From positions 1 through 64,000 of the forward strand of contig JAZOBE010000043.1 of assembly GCA_045595785.1 (NCBI GenBank): a stretch of 64,000 nucleotides of DNA. The letters are read 5' to 3'. Of this stretch, positions 52,303 to 61,185 are shown piece by piece. The notes below the pieces were generated by a model, which was not told the origin of the DNA, did not search any database, and worked only from the letters and a program-made list of their open reading frames with translations. The DNA comes from SFLA01 sp045595785 (GTDB lineage Bacteria; Bacillota; Clostridia; Oscillospirales; CAG-382). Positions within the stretch are counted from its first letter, which is position 1, and each line of letters opens with the position of its first letter. A program made the translations under genes and the position numbers.

Positions 52303-53718
52303 ATGGAAAAGAATACCGATACTTCAGCTCAGATACACAAAATGCCTGATGGCAGTGTTTTTCACGGGACGCTTAAATATAACAAAAAAGAAGGATTTGG
52401 CTTTTGGAAAATGGCAGACGGTTGCTTTTACAGGGGAGAGTTTGCTAATGACCTTCCAAACGGAAAAGGCGAAGTATATTTTCCAAACGGCAATTATTAT
52501 AATGGCGAAATAGTTGATAACTTATTGTGTGGATATGGCGTTATGACATACGCTAACGGCACGAAATATGAAGGATATTTTGAACAAGGTCGTTTTAGTG
52601 GGATGGGAGTTCAAACATATCCTGACGGTTCGAAATACGACGGTTGGTGGCGTTACGGCCAAAAGAACGGCAGAGGCGTCATTACATGGCGTGACGGAAC
52701 CAAAGTTGAAGCCATATTTGAAGACGATTTTCCGGCAAGTGAAATTAAGTTTTCATATTTTGACGGCGCCATTTATGAAGGCGAAATGCGCCGTGGACAA
52801 AAGCACGGTAAAGGCAAGTTCACATACCCAGATGGAAGTATATATGAAGGTGACTTCAAAAAGGATAAAATTCACGGTAATGGTGTGCTTAACATGCGAG
52901 GTAAGCGCGAAGGCGGTAATCGTTATGAAGGGCATTTCCGCAACGATTTGAAGTGGGGAAAAGGCATTATGCGTTATGCCTATTTGCTGCGCTATGATGG
53001 GTATTGGAAAAATAATCTTCGTCATGGATTTGGTGTTTTGACTTGGCCCAACGGTGCCAAATACAAAGGCTGGTTTTATAAAGAATGGGCTTATGGTCCC
53101 GGATTATTTGTCGATCCAAATGGTAAAAAACACTTTGGATGGTGGAAAAACGGTATAAGAACTTGCTTTGGCAATAGATTGAATATGGATTCGCACTGGA
53201 AAATTGATGGTTATGCAGAGCGGCAGATCATTAATAGAAAAGGTGCCAAAGTTTATTTTAAAGGCGAACTCATTGGGGGCGCCCCTTGGGGAAAGGGTAA
53301 ACTTACCGCCGATAACGGGTGGTGTTTTGAAGGCGATTTTATCAACGGCTTACCAAATGGTTATGGTAAGATTGTGAGTCCGGGCAAGAGCGTTTACGTT
53401 GGCGAAGTAAAGGATGGTAGGCGTAACGGTTACGGAGCAGTTGATTATGAATGTGGTCATCATTACGAGGGCCACTTTGTGGACGATAAGGGTCACGGAC
53501 ACGGTGTATTCCTTACCAAAGACGGCGATCGGTACGAAGGCGAATTTTATAAAGGTTCTTGTTCAGGTCGTATGATTTTTGATGGTGCTGACGGGTCTCA
53601 TTATGAAGGGTATTTGGATGATGATGATAAACCGCACGGCGAGGGTGTCCGTATTTTACTTGACGGAACCGTACAGGAAGGTATGTTCGAGCATGGTGAG
53701 TTTGTCGGTCCAAAGTAA
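52303..53718 (+). CDS. MORN-repeat protein, about 19 repeats
   Basis: 471 residues consisting almost wholly of MORN repeats (consensus YEGxFxxGxxxGxGxxxxxDG), about 19 in a row, with repeats 6 and 12 degenerate. MORN arrays form long beta ribbons that bind lipids or proteins. No signal peptide, so cytoplasmic or membrane-associated; no enzyme domain is attached. Start at 52303 has TAGGAG; the longer frame to 52174 would begin in the previous gene. The gene is more AT-rich and uses AAA/GAA/GGT codons more than its neighbours, a hint of transfer. Confidence 0.85.
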   Translation: MEKNTDTSAQIHKMPDGSVFHGTLKYNKKEGFGFWKMADGCFYRGEFANDLPNGKGEVYFPNGNYYNGEIVDNLLCGYGVMTYANGTKYEGYFEQGRFSGMGVQTYPDGSKYDGWWRYGQKNGRGVITWRDGTKVEAIFEDDFPASEIKFSYFDGAIYEGEMRRGQKHGKGKFTYPDGSIYEGDFKKDKIHGNGVLNMRGKREGGNRYEGHFRNDLKWGKGIMRYAYLLRYDGYWKNNLRHGFGVLTWPNGAKYKGWFYKEWAYGPGLFVDPNGKKHFGWWKNGIRTCFGNRLNMDSHWKIDGYAERQIINRKGAKVYFKGELIGGAPWGKGKLTADNGWCFEGDFINGLPNGYGKIVSPGKSVYVGEVKDGRRNGYGAVDYECGHHYEGHFVDDKGHGHGVFLTKDGDRYEGEFYKGSCSGRMIFDGADGSHYEGYLDDDDKPHGEGVRILLDGTVQEGMFEHGEFVGPK

Positions 53719-53742
53719 AAAAATCAAATAGCCAAAACAATA

Positions 53743-53769
53743 AAAACCGGCTTTAACAGCCGGTTTTTT
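53743..53769. terminator. Bidirectional terminator between MORN gene and clpX
   Basis: 10-bp stem AAAACCGGCT/AGCCGGTTTT with loop TTAAC, T runs on both strands, between convergent genes. Confidence 0.92.
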
Positions 53770-53784
53770 GTTTCTTATTTTGGT

Positions 53785-55026
53785 TTATTTGATCATATCT
53801 GCGGTAATGGTAAGCTCTTTTACGTCGTCCCGAGATGGCATCTCGTACATAAGCTCGTTCATTACGCTTTCAAGAATTCCGCGCAATCCTCTTGCGCCGG
53901 TCTTAAGTTCAATTGCTCTGTCGGCAATCTTTTCAATAGCATCATCTGTAAAGGAAAGCTCAATTCCGTCAAACAAAAACAGCTTTCTGTATTGCTTTGT
54001 AAGAGCATTCTTGGGCTCTTTGAGAATACGCACCAAAGCATCTCTGTCCAACGCATCAAGGGAAACTATCACAGGCAGTCTGCCAATCAGCTCGGGAATA
54101 AGGCCGTATTTCACAAGGTCGTGAGGAACGACTTCTTTGATTATGTCCTCTTTGTCCTTTTTAGAGGAAAGTCCGGAAGAATAACCTATTATCTGTCTTC
54201 CGTTACGGCTCTCGATAATATCGGCAATACCGTCGAAGGCACCACCGCATATAAACAGAATGTTAGTTGTGTCGATCTGGATATATTCCTGGTTTGGGTG
54301 CTTTCTTCCGCCCTGAGGAGGTACGTTGGACTGTGTACCTTCAAGTATCTTAAGCAGAGCCTGCTGCACGCCTTCGCCGGAAACGTCACGGGTGATGGAA
54401 CGGTTTTCGCTTCTGCGTGATATCTTGTCGATCTCGTCAACGTAAATTATACCTTTTTCTGCTTTCGCAATATCAAAATCTGCAGCCTGAATAAGACGGA
54501 GCAGAATATTCTCCACGTCCTCACCTACGTAACCTGCTTCAGTCAGCGTAGTAGCATCTGCAATAGCGAAAGGAACGTCAAGTATTTTTGCCAGCGTCTG
54601 TGCAAGCAGTGTCTTGCCGACACCGGTGGGTCCCAGCAAGAGTACGTTGCTCTTTTGAAGAACCACGCCGTCATCCGGTCCCGTAAGTGAATTTATTCGC
54701 TTGTAATGGTTGTATACAGCCACAGCCAAAGCTTTCTTTGCCGCGTCCTGACCGATAACGTATTCGTCCAACGCCGCCTTTATCTCCATAGGCTTCATCA
54801 GCTTTTTATCGACAGGGGACAGGGGCGCGGAAATCTCGTTTCCGGTTGTCAGGGCAACGGCGGTCTCGTCATCATCGCTCATAAGGGTTGCTTCGTATTC
54901 CGCAACGATCTCCTCGCAAATGGAAATACATTCGTCGCAAAAATCAAGATGCTGTCCGCCAATGGAAAGCTCTGTCACCTTAAAAGCAGGTCTGCCGCAG
55001 AATGAGCATATTTTGCTTTTAGACAT
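53785..55026 (-). CDS. clpX: ATP-dependent Clp protease, unfoldase subunit ClpX
   Basis: 413 residues, full length. The N-terminal zinc finger has Cys7, Cys10, Cys30 and Cys33. AAA+ motifs: Walker A GPTGVGKT (132-139), pore loop GYVGED (about 165-170), Walker B YVDEIDK (195-201), and the RKH pore-2 loop in GGRKHPNQEY. IGYSSG corresponds to the ClpP-contact loop (IGF in most). It unfolds tagged proteins into ClpP. Three bases separate it from clpP. Confidence 0.97.
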   Translation of the reverse strand: MSKSKICSFCGRPAFKVTELSIGGQHLDFCDECISICEEIVAEYEATLMSDDDETAVALTTGNEISAPLSPVDKKLMKPMEIKAALDEYVIGQDAAKKALAVAVYNHYKRINSLTGPDDGVVLQKSNVLLLGPTGVGKTLLAQTLAKILDVPFAIADATTLTEAGYVGEDVENILLRLIQAADFDIAKAEKGIIYVDEIDKISRRSENRSITRDVSGEGVQQALLKILEGTQSNVPPQGGRKHPNQEYIQIDTTNILFICGGAFDGIADIIESRNGRQIIGYSSGLSSKKDKEDIIKEVVPHDLVKYGLIPELIGRLPVIVSLDALDRDALVRILKEPKNALTKQYRKLFLFDGIELSFTDDAIEKIADRAIELKTGARGLRGILESVMNELMYEMPSRDDVKELTITADMIK

Positions 55027-55029
55027 TAT

Positions 55030-55611
55030 TTATCTCTTTTCAATTATTTTATCAATAAGACCGTATTCCAAAGCCTGTGCAGCGGTCATGTAATTATCTC
55101 TGTCAGTATCACGGCGGATAGTCTCAATATCCTGTCCGGTCTGCTGTGCAAGGATCTCGTTCATTTTATCCTTGATGCGGAGTATGTGCTCAGCGTGGAT
55201 CTTAATATCCGAAGCCTGACCCTGCATACCGCCCAAGGGCTGGTGTATCATTATCTCGCTGTTGGGAAGAGCAATTCTCTTTCCCTTTGCGCCTGCAGAA
55301 AGCAGGAATGCGCCCATAGAAGCCGCCATACCGATACAGATGGTGGAAACGTCACACTTGATAAAGTTCATAGTGTCGTAGATCGCCATGCCTGCGGAAA
55401 TGCTTCCTCCGGGGCTGTTGATATAAAGGCAGATGTCTTTATCGGCATCCTGCGCTTCAAGAAACAGAAGCTGGGCCACAACCAGAGAAGCGGTTGTATC
55501 GTTCACTTCATCACAAAGAAAAATAATTCTGTCGTTAAGCAGACGTGAAAAAATATCATAAGATCTTTCTCCGCGGCTGGTCTGCTCTACTACGTAAGGC
55601 ACTAATGCCAT
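55030..55611 (-). CDS. clpP: ATP-dependent Clp protease, proteolytic subunit ClpP
   Basis: 193 residues. Catalytic Ser98 (GMAASMGAF), His123 (MIHQPLGG) and Asp172 (TDRDNYM). N-terminal ALVPYVVEQTSRGERSYDIF is canonical. ATG at 55611 chosen: a GTG three codons earlier sits only two bases after AAAGGA. Lies between tig and clpX, the usual Firmicutes order; a terminator-like hairpin lies between it and tig. Confidence 0.97.
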   Translation of the reverse strand: MALVPYVVEQTSRGERSYDIFSRLLNDRIIFLCDEVNDTTASLVVAQLLFLEAQDADKDICLYINSPGGSISAGMAIYDTMNFIKCDVSTICIGMAASMGAFLLSAGAKGKRIALPNSEIMIHQPLGGMQGQASDIKIHAEHILRIKDKMNEILAQQTGQDIETIRRDTDRDNYMTAAQALEYGLIDKIIEKR

Positions 55612-55640
55612 AAACCACACTATCCTTTCAAATATAAATT

Positions 55641-55677
55641 AAAAAATTCGGGCTGCCGCATCCGAATGAGACAGCCC
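55641..55677 (-). terminator. Terminator/attenuator between tig and clpP
   Basis: Minus strand stem GGGCTG/CAGCCC with a large loop, then GAA and six T. The short stem suggests partial read-through into clpP-clpX; no separate clpP promoter was evident. Confidence 0.6.
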
Positions 55678-55702
55678 TTCTTGGTATACTTGTAATTAAA
55701 AA

Positions 55703-56983
55703 TTACTTAATGTTTGCGTTTTCCTTTACACAGTCAACAGCTTTGCGAAGAACAACGTCTTCGGTAATGCCGGTAACGGGAATGGAAGCCTTAACCTTTT
55801 CGATCTCAACAGCATAACCGGAAGCGATCTTTGCGTATTCAGCCTCGATCTCCTCTTCGGTAGCGGTGATGTTCTCGGTCTTTGCAATGTATTCAAGAGC
55901 AAGACGGGTCTTAACCTGCTTTTCAGCGCCTGCCTTGAAGGATTCACGGAGCTGCTCCTCGGTCTGACCGGTATACTTGTAGTACAGGTCAAGAGAGCCG
56001 CCCTGCATCTGCAGACGGTAATCGTAATCGCGAACGTATCCGTCAATTTCGGTCTCGATCATGCAATCGGGAATCTCAACGGTGGTCTTTTCGATAACAG
56101 CGTTAAGAAGATCTTCTTCCAGCTTGCGGTCGCTGTCAGCAGTCTTTCTTTCCTTGATTTTAGCCTTGATGTCAGCTTCGTATTCAGCAACGGTGTTAAA
56201 TTCGGAAACGTCCTTAACAAACTCGTCGTCCAATTCGGGAAGATCGGTACGCTTTACTTCGTGAAGCTTGATCTTGAATACTGCGGGCTTGCCTGCAAGG
56301 TTTTCTGCGCCGTAATCAGCAGGGAAGTTAACGTCAATATCAAATATCTCATCAGAGGGAACCTTACCTACAAGCTGTTCTTCAAAGCCTTCGATAAAGG
56401 AATGGCTGCCCAGCTTAAGAGAATACTTCTCAGCCTTGCCGCCTTCAAATGCAACGCCGTCAACAAAGCCTTCGAAATCTATAACTACCTCGTCGCCGTT
56501 TTCAGCAGCAACATCGGTAAGAGTAAGTATACGCGCATTACGCTGACGGATCTTGTCGATCTCTGCAGCGATCTCATCTTTTGTTACGCGAACCTTGTCC
56601 TTTTTAACCTCAATGCCCTTATAGTCTGTAACAACAGCCTCGGGCTTGGTGTAAACCTTTGCAACAAGAAGCACGCCGTTATCATCCATAGACTTAACGT
56701 CGATCTCAGGACGGGAAACGGGGTCGATACCTGCTTCTGCAATAGCGGCAGCATATTCATCGGGAAGCAGATTGTCAATAGCTTCTTCGAAGAAATAAGC
56801 AGTGCCGTACATTTTCTCGATAATCTTACGGGGAGCCTTGCCCTTTCTGAAACCGGGAACAGTTATCTTTTCGGCATTCTTTTTGAACACCTTGTCAACC
56901 TCTGCGTCAAACACGGATTTTTCAATCAGAATCTCGATCTCCGCAAGGTTAAGAGTTTCTTTGTTAACACTCTTCAAACTCAT
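55703..56983 (-). CDS. tig: Trigger factor, ribosome-bound chaperone
   Basis: 426 residues, normal length. Ribosome-binding signature GFRKGKAPR (44-52); PPIase (FKBP-like) domain about 155-245 (NGDEVVIDFEGFVDGVAFEG); C-terminal helical arms. It receives nascent chains at the exit tunnel. First gene of the tig-clpP-clpX cluster, with a consensus promoter and AAAGGAG. Confidence 0.96.
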   Translation of the reverse strand: MSLKSVNKETLNLAEIEILIEKSVFDAEVDKVFKKNAEKITVPGFRKGKAPRKIIEKMYGTAYFFEEAIDNLLPDEYAAAIAEAGIDPVSRPEIDVKSMDDNGVLLVAKVYTKPEAVVTDYKGIEVKKDKVRVTKDEIAAEIDKIRQRNARILTLTDVAAENGDEVVIDFEGFVDGVAFEGGKAEKYSLKLGSHSFIEGFEEQLVGKVPSDEIFDIDVNFPADYGAENLAGKPAVFKIKLHEVKRTDLPELDDEFVKDVSEFNTVAEYEADIKAKIKERKTADSDRKLEEDLLNAVIEKTTVEIPDCMIETEIDGYVRDYDYRLQMQGGSLDLYYKYTGQTEEQLRESFKAGAEKQVKTRLALEYIAKTENITATEEEIEAEYAKIASGYAVEIEKVKASIPVTGITEDVVLRKAVDCVKENANIK

Positions 56984-57026
56984 TTTATTTCTCCTTTAAT
57001 ATGTTTACATAGTTAAGCACCATAAT

Positions 57027-57055
57027 ATATTACAACAAAAACCCCGAATTGTCAA
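57027..57055 (-). promoter_or_regulatory. Promoter of tig
   Basis: Minus strand TTGACA (57055-57050), 17-base spacer, TAATAT (57032-57027). Confidence 0.88.
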
Positions 57056-57116
57056 TTCCTTTTTATGTTTTTTGAATGTTTTTTGTCATCAAAACAAAAA
57101 AATTAACAATTCGTAC

Positions 57117-57145
57117 TTGCGTTCTTAAACATATTTCACTATAAT
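57117..57145 (+). promoter_or_regulatory. Promoter of the sortase gene
   Basis: TTGCGT (57117-57122), 17-base spacer, TATAAT (57140-57145). Divergent from the tig promoter. Confidence 0.7.
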
Positions 57146-57175
57146 AGCAGTATACAAAGTTAAAGGAGTTTAGCC

Positions 57176-58132
57176 TTGAACCAAAACAACAACGAATTTT
57201 TAGATTCAATTTCATCAATGTCGCCTGAGCAAACGGGTTATGATAAAAACGCATTCAAAAAACGCAAAGGCTCTGCTGACGGAATTCTCCGCGGTATCCT
57301 GCTGTGCGTCTTTTTGGGCATATTCGCGTTTTCCGCAGGCAGTATAGTTGAGCGTCTGTATCAGGATAAGCTGGAGGAGCAGACCTACGCAGAGCTTACC
57401 AATGCAGACAGCGCACTTAAGCCATTGGCGTCTTCCGTTACACCGGACAGTCTGCTGTCTCTTTATAACTCTATCAACCTCACCGTTGACAATACCGTTA
57501 CCGGCAGTGCTGATAAGGATTATGACGATCCTGCACGCTACTCCAAGTATCGTTCTGCGATGATGGCGTTAAAGAAAAAATATCCTGATGTTTACGCATG
57601 GATAGTGGTTACCGGCACAAACATAGATTATCCCGTGTTAAAGGGTGCGACCAACGATACTTATATCCGTACCGACTATAAGGGCAACCCTGCCAACGCA
57701 GGCTGTATCTTTGTGGACTATCGTATGTCCGATACGTATAACCTTAACCTTAACACTGTAGTATACGGTCATAATATGACCAACGGCACAATGTTCCGCG
57801 CTATACGAAATTGGTTTGAGAGCGCCAACAGAAACTCTGCCGCAGAGACCATGCGTATCGAGATATATACAGAGGATGCGCTGTACGTTTATTCGCCCTT
57901 CTCCGCATATAGGGCTGACGGTACTGACTTTACCAAAATCAGCTTTGCTTCTTATGAGGATTACGTGGATTATCTGGATATGATCCGCTCCCGTTCAATT
58001 ATCCCTTGCAGCCTTCCTTACGATTCTTCCTCTAAAATAGCAACTCTTGTTACCTGTACCAATAACTACAGCAACGCAAAGGAGCGTTACGTGCTTCATT
58101 GCCTGCTTACCCAAGTCGTTAAATACAACTGA
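57176..58132 (+). CDS. srtB: Class B sortase
   Basis: 318 residues; TTG start set by AAAGGAG. One membrane helix (about 38-56), then an extracellular sortase fold. Catalytic His199 (VVYGHNM), Cys294 (LVTCTN) and Arg304 (AKERYVLHC) are present; the long helix before the barrel end (FASYEDYVDYLDMIRSRSII) marks class B. It joins surface proteins to the peptidoglycan. The 2840-residue protein at 22736 is a possible substrate. The next gene is 20 bases away and may be in the same transcript. Confidence 0.88.
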   Translation: MNQNNNEFLDSISSMSPEQTGYDKNAFKKRKGSADGILRGILLCVFLGIFAFSAGSIVERLYQDKLEEQTYAELTNADSALKPLASSVTPDSLLSLYNSINLTVDNTVTGSADKDYDDPARYSKYRSAMMALKKKYPDVYAWIVVTGTNIDYPVLKGATNDTYIRTDYKGNPANAGCIFVDYRMSDTYNLNLNTVVYGHNMTNGTMFRAIRNWFESANRNSAAETMRIEIYTEDALYVYSPFSAYRADGTDFTKISFASYEDYVDYLDMIRSRSIIPCSLPYDSSSKIATLVTCTNNYSNAKERYVLHCLLTQVVKYN

Positions 58133-58152
58133 TATATAAAGGAGCTTTTGTT

Positions 58153-58776
58153 ATGAAGACAATTCTTTTCCAGGGCGATTCCATTACCGATGCAGGCAGA
58201 GATTATTATGACGATAACCGCCGCGGCCTCGGCTATCCCCAGCTTGTTACGGCTCATCTCGGATTTGAGAATCCCGGTGAATTCACCTTCATTAACCGTG
58301 GCATCTCCGGTAACCGCATAGTTGATGTTTATGCACGCATCAAAAAGGATATCACCAATCTCAATCCCGATATTATGTCTGTTCTCATCGGCGTAAACGA
58401 TGTTTGGCATGAGATCAATTATCAGAACGGTGTTGATACCGACAAGTTTGAAAAGATCTATTCAATGCTCATAGAGGAAGTCCTTGCGGCTTGCCCCAAC
58501 TGTAAGATCATGATATTCGAGCCCTTTGTGCTTAAGGGAACTGCTACCGAGGAGCATTGGGACGAGTTTCTTAACGGCGTAAAGGAAAAGGCACTTGCTT
58601 CCCGCCGCGTTGCTGAAAAGTACGGTCTTGCGTTTATCCCTCTGCAGGATAAGCTTGATGCACTCTGCGAAAAAGCTCCTGCTTCATATTGGCTTTGGGA
58701 CGGCGTTCATCCCAATCCCGCAGCACACGAGCTTATCGCCCGTGAATGGCTTAATACATACGAAAAAATAAAATAA
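58153..58776 (+). CDS. SGNH/GDSL-type esterase
   Basis: 207-residue cytoplasmic hydrolase. Block I FQGDSITDAGRD (Ser10 nucleophile), block II NRGISGNR, block III IGVNDVW and block V DGVHPNPAAH with Asp and His. Family members deacetylate sugars or hydrolyse lipids or thioesters. AAAGGAG precedes the ATG. Confidence 0.85.
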   Translation: MKTILFQGDSITDAGRDYYDDNRRGLGYPQLVTAHLGFENPGEFTFINRGISGNRIVDVYARIKKDITNLNPDIMSVLIGVNDVWHEINYQNGVDTDKFEKIYSMLIEEVLAACPNCKIMIFEPFVLKGTATEEHWDEFLNGVKEKALASRRVAEKYGLAFIPLQDKLDALCEKAPASYWLWDGVHPNPAAHELIAREWLNTYEKIK

Positions 58777-58779
58777 CCC

Positions 58780-58808
58780 TTGACAATATGGCGGCGGTGT
58801 GCTATAAT
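58780..58808 (+). promoter_or_regulatory. Promoter of tRNA-Leu
   Basis: TTGACA (58780-58785), 17-base spacer, TATAAT (58803-58808), directly upstream of the tRNA. Confidence 0.93.
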
Positions 58809-58827
58809 TACGCCGTTGCCAAAATAT

Positions 58828-58914
58828 GCGGGTATGGCGGAATTGGCAGACGCGCTAGATTCAGGTTCTAGTGGGGGCAACTTCGTGTAGGTTCAAGTCC
58901 TATTACCCGCACCA
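58828..58914 (+). tRNA. tRNA-Leu (anticodon CAG)
   Basis: 87 bases including an encoded CCA. Acceptor stem GCGGGTA/TACCCGC, anticodon loop ATTCAGG in the stem CTAG/CTAG, a long variable arm (class II) and T arm with GGTTCAAGTCC. The anticodon CAG reads CTG. Integrases often target the 3' end of such genes, and a tyrosine recombinase gene lies 300 bases downstream. Confidence 0.96.
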
Positions 58915-58922
58915 AAGCATTC

Positions 58923-58971
58923 AAACCCGAACCTTTTACCAATCGGTGAAACGTTCGGGTTTGTTGTTTTT
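58923..58971 (+). terminator. Terminator of tRNA-Leu
   Basis: Outer stem AAACCCGAAC/GTTCGGGTTT, inner paired stretch TTTTACC/GGTGAAA, then GTTGTTTTT. Confidence 0.8.
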
Positions 58972-58993
58972 CTCAATGAGACAGCGTAGTTAA

Positions 58994-59034
58994 AGAAAAA
59001 TGATGGAGGTACGGGTTTTGAACCTGTACCTCCA
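58994..59034 (-). terminator. Terminator of the integrase operon
   Basis: 14-bp stem TGGAGGTACGGGTT/AACCTGTACCTCCA with one G-T pair and loop TTG; on the minus strand followed by TCATTTTTC. Confidence 0.85.
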
Positions 59035-59041
59035 TTGTTCT

Positions 59042-59206
59042 TTAGGTATCCTTTTCAGATTGTTCCTTTTTCCACTGTTCAAATTCTTGTCTGCCTTCTT
59101 CGGATTCAAAGAAGTCTACTATGTCCGGCAGAAAGCATTTTGCCAATGCTTCTATTTCATCTTCAGGTATGTGGGATTTGAAAATGATTTTAACCTCTCT
59201 GCCCAT
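59042..59206 (-). CDS. 54-residue acidic protein coupled to the integrase gene
   Basis: Small protein beginning MGREVKIIFKSHIPEDEIEA and ending EQWKKEQSEKDT. The ribosome site GAGGAGGGG is strong. It starts 15 bases after the integrase stop and is followed by the terminator, so it is a real partner gene. Possibly a recombination directionality or accessory factor, but it shows no HTH and I do not recognise it. Confidence 0.65.
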   Translation of the reverse strand: MGREVKIIFKSHIPEDEIEALAKCFLPDIVDFFESEEGRQEFEQWKKEQSEKDT

Positions 59207-59221
59207 TTGTCCCCTCCTCTC

Positions 59222-60193
59222 TTATGAGTCTTTCAGAAATTCCGAATAGAACTTTTTAATGTCGTTGCGGTGGTGTCCCATACGCTCGCTCATCTCTTTA
59301 TCAATCTGGCGTTCAGTCATACTGCTCTCGGCAATCAAGCGGCGGCGATTCTCCTGAAAGTACAGGTGTCTAAGTCCGTGCCAGGAGGGTCTTTTGATTC
59401 TGGGTTTACAGTCAGGAGCAACATAATCACACCTATCGGGATCTACAAACTTTTTGCTATGATTGCTGCGCCAATTCTGTAACGAAGCCTTCTCCTTCTT
59501 TACGCTGTGTTTGTGGTTGTCGCAGATCAGATAATCCTTTGACTTTTTACCGCTTGCACGAAGATAAGCAACAATCTCATTTAGAATTTTCTCCTGAATC
59601 GGACGATCCACAGGAATATCTCTTACAAGACCACCCTTGGTGTTCTTGACGTTCAACTGCTTATAGCGGATAGCATCCTCCAACTGATACAAACGGAGCG
59701 TAGCGGCTTCTTCAAAGCGTAAGCCATAGTATCTTGACAGATAGGCTTGAATCACAACATCATAGCGATTCATCGAACGGGCAACCTTGATCATCATATC
59801 AAACTCTTCGGGTAAAAACGCACGGTCAAATTCGTAGTCGTTCTTTTCGGATATACCCAAATCTCTGTTTGACGGCAGAATGTTTTTGCTGTGCGTCAGA
59901 CTGTGATAGTGTCTGATTGCCGACATTTCGGTGCGGATGTAGCTGTTCAAACACTCTCTGTCGAAGAAACTTTCGATATACGGATAAATATATTTAGCCG
60001 ATATATTCTTGAGATTCTTTAACTCGGTGTTTTCACCAAGCCATTTACAGAAACGATACATACCATCTTCATAGCGTTCGATACAACCGATACTGTTGAT
60101 GTTACTGCTGGCTTTAAGATGATCTGCCTGCCCTATGAGATTTTTGGCTTTGTTCGCATTTCTGACCTTTCGTTGTTCTTCCGTAAGTGCCAT
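59222..60193 (-). CDS. Tyrosine recombinase / integrase
   Basis: 323 residues; start at 60193 fits AAAGGAGG at 7 bases (a Met two codons earlier is only one base away). Residues about 1-110 are a SAM-like core-binding domain. The catalytic residues are Arg159 (YYGLRFEEA), Lys186 (NTKGG), His272 and Arg275 (WHGLRH), His307/308 (MGHHRND) and Tyr316 (KKFYSEF): complete and probably active. It lies near tRNA-Leu, a common attachment site, and faces it. The boundaries of any element are not visible. Confidence 0.85.
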   Translation of the reverse strand: MALTEEQRKVRNANKAKNLIGQADHLKASSNINSIGCIERYEDGMYRFCKWLGENTELKNLKNISAKYIYPYIESFFDRECLNSYIRTEMSAIRHYHSLTHSKNILPSNRDLGISEKNDYEFDRAFLPEEFDMMIKVARSMNRYDVVIQAYLSRYYGLRFEEAATLRLYQLEDAIRYKQLNVKNTKGGLVRDIPVDRPIQEKILNEIVAYLRASGKKSKDYLICDNHKHSVKKEKASLQNWRSNHSKKFVDPDRCDYVAPDCKPRIKRPSWHGLRHLYFQENRRRLIAESSMTERQIDKEMSERMGHHRNDIKKFYSEFLKDS

Positions 60194-60330
60194 AGGCATT
60201 CCTCCTTTCTCTGAAATTGGCCTTTTGATTTCAGGTAAATGAAATATGAAAAAAGAGATTTGATTTGGCAAGTAAATTATGAAAGAAAATATTATCCATA
60301 AAATATACTCAAACCCGATTACCGAAAATG

Positions 60331-60359
60331 TTGATTTGTTTCCGTTTGCGTTGTATAAT
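60331..60359 (+). promoter_or_regulatory. Promoter of the DeoR-type regulator
   Basis: TTGATT (60331-60336), 17-base spacer, TATAAT (60354-60359). Lies in the 215-base divergent gap with the integrase gene. Confidence 0.7.
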
Positions 60360-60408
60360 ATCGGTGTCAGATCTGATAATACATTTGAATTAATTTGGAG
60401 GTATGGCT

Positions 60409-61185
60409 ATGTTTATGGAAGAACGCCATCAAGAAATTGCAGATATAATAAAAGCTAATGGAAAAATCACCGTTTCGGAAATTACAAACAAATATGGTAT
60501 ATCCGATGAATCAGCTCGCAGAGATCTTCGATTACTTGAACAAAAAGGGATTTGTAAGCGAACTCATGGTGGGGCTATTTTAGCTTCACAGGTTGGATTG
60601 AAAGCTCCTGCCGATAGAGATTTCAGCTCTATGCAGATTTTAGATAATTACAAAGAAATCGCACGTGTTGCCGCAAGCAAAATCAAAGAAAACGATGTTA
60701 TTTATCTTACAAGTGGTTCTTTTGGATATATAATGCTTTCATATTTGCCTATGGATATGCATTACACCGTGGTTGTGAATTCGGTGGATATAGGTAAAGA
60801 ATTAAGGAACTTTGAGAATATTGAAGTATATATGATTGGTGGCAAAATGCGACAAAGCGGTTCGATAGTGGACAGTTTTGCAACCGAATTTGTAAGTAAA
60901 TTGCATTTTGACCTTTGCTTTATTACGGGTTCGGGCTTGACTGCAGATTGTGGTTTATCCAACGGTACAGACGAAACTGCAACTTTCCAACGAACTGTTA
61001 TCGCCAACAGTAAAAATAAATATCTTTTAATGCCAAGTGCCAAAATCGGCAATAATGCTTTTGTTAAGGTTTGCGACGTAGATGTTTTTAACTGTGTTAT
61101 CACCGATTGTGATTGCGTTGAAGATCAGATTCAAGCTATCGAAGAAAAGGGCGTAGAAGTTATTGTTGTTGAGGAATCGAAATGA
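60409..61185 (+). CDS. DeoR-family transcriptional regulator
   Basis: 258 residues. The N-terminal winged HTH (HQEIADIIKANGKITVSEIT, then DESARRDLRLLEQKGICKRT) and HGGAIL linker are canonical; residues about 75-235 are the sugar-phosphate-sensing DeoRC domain (MIGGKMRQSGSIVDSFA, CFITGSGLTADCGLSNGTD). Start at 60409 is best placed relative to GGAGG; Met codons 6 bases either side are possible. It is coupled to the next tiny HTH gene by ATGA overlap. Its gene targets are not in view; no sugar genes adjoin. Confidence 0.82.
   Translation: MFMEERHQEIADIIKANGKITVSEITNKYGISDESARRDLRLLEQKGICKRTHGGAILASQVGLKAPADRDFSSMQILDNYKEIARVAASKIKENDVIYLTSGSFGYIMLSYLPMDMHYTVVVNSVDIGKELRNFENIEVYMIGGKMRQSGSIVDSFATEFVSKLHFDLCFITGSGLTADCGLSNGTDETATFQRTVIANSKNKYLLMPSAKIGNNAFVKVCDVDVFNCVITDCDCVEDQIQAIEEKGVEVIVVEESK

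Noticed and set aside
59000..59227. 75-codon plus-strand frame after tRNA-Leu
   Set aside because: The opposite strand holds the 54-residue gene with a strong ribosome site and terminator; the plus frame is its shadow.
58921..60318. 10-base direct repeat TCAAACCCGA flanking the integrase module as an att core
   Set aside because: Ten bases is too short, the first copy is within the tRNA terminator, and many such words can recur by chance over this distance.
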